Positions 63,904 through 64,000 of a DNA stretch of 64,000 nt are shown here, piece after piece. Each line of letters begins with the position of its first letter. Positions within the stretch are counted from its first letter, which is position 1. The notes under the pieces are model-generated. The model had not been told where the DNA came from and did not search any database. It worked only from the letters and a program-made list of their open reading frames with translations. Source of the DNA: Simiduia litorea (GTDB lineage: Bacteria; Pseudomonadota; Gammaproteobacteria; Pseudomonadales; Cellvibrionaceae); contig NZ_AP031497.1 of the NCBI RefSeq assembly GCF_042853465.1, positions 2,852,001 to 2,916,000 on the forward strand, in the 5' to 3' direction. A program made the translations under genes and the position numbers.

Positions 63904-64000
63904 TGGCGATCCTGTATTAGCGCAAGGCTGGCAATTGTACCTCGAAATATGCACACTCCACCGAACACTTTTTTCGAGGTTTTGTATGTTGTTGAGCAGT

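Overview
The window looks like the chromosome of a free-living marine gammaproteobacterium, probably of the Cellvibrionaceae (Simiduia/Saccharophagus-like). This rests on gene content, not on a marker gene: a complete proteobacterial dedicated sortase (Pds) cluster, several TonB-dependent receptors with a FecI/FecR pair, an NhaD Na+/H+ antiporter, an SstT Na+/serine-threonine symporter, a secreted esterase with thrombospondin type-3 calcium repeats, and much c-di-GMP signalling. No rRNA, tRNA, CRISPR array or prophage was seen.

Layout. 0.1-7 kb: a secreted PHB-depolymerase-family esterase, an OmpR-type two-component pair, two spondin-domain secreted proteins and an SMI1/KNR4 protein. 7-12.7 kb: sstT, a secreted S33-type peptidase, a NatA/NatB-like ABC exporter, an unidentified structured RNA candidate and an orphan gene. 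12.7-22.9 kb: three paralogous TonB receptors behind an ECF sigma factor and a FecR anti-sigma; only the FecR-proximal receptor has the STN signalling domain. 23-25.5 kb: a LysR regulator divergent from an aldehyde dehydrogenase. 26-30.7 kb: a redox cluster, namely a hemerythrin, a fused FAD/NAD(P)H-[2Fe-2S]-membrane di-heme oxidoreductase, an undeca-heme cytochrome c and a Tll0287-like haem protein. 30.7-40.1 kb: nhaD, a DUF6491 protein, tdh-kbl (threonine to glycine), a CvpA-like protein, an XRE-cupin regulator and divergent gcvP (glycine decarboxylation).

40.1-46.3 kb is accessory: a decayed IS3-family transposase, an AT-rich group of envelope genes (small secreted protein, PEGA-like lipoprotein, DUF4105 protein), DUF1428 and DUF1456 genes, a 9-copy octanucleotide repeat, an Hsp20 gene with a heat-shock promoter, and a 95-bp tandem repeat array. 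46.4-53 kb is the Pds system (pdsO, histidine kinase, response regulator, VIT/VWA target protein, class GN sortase). 53-64 kb holds a PAS-GGDEF/CheY-CheC operon, an aminopeptidase P, argS, a large PAS-GGDEF-EAL protein, slyX and a beta-lactamase-fold serine hydrolase.

The best candidate for an incompletely described system is the 26-30.7 kb redox cluster. One 666-residue polypeptide appears able to carry electrons from cytoplasmic NAD(P)H through FAD, a [2Fe-2S] centre and two stacked b hemes across the membrane, with an 11-heme cytochrome encoded 4 bp downstream as the obvious acceptor. The 95-bp repeat array and the RNA candidate at about 11.95-12.18 kb are the non-coding structures least explained by known families.
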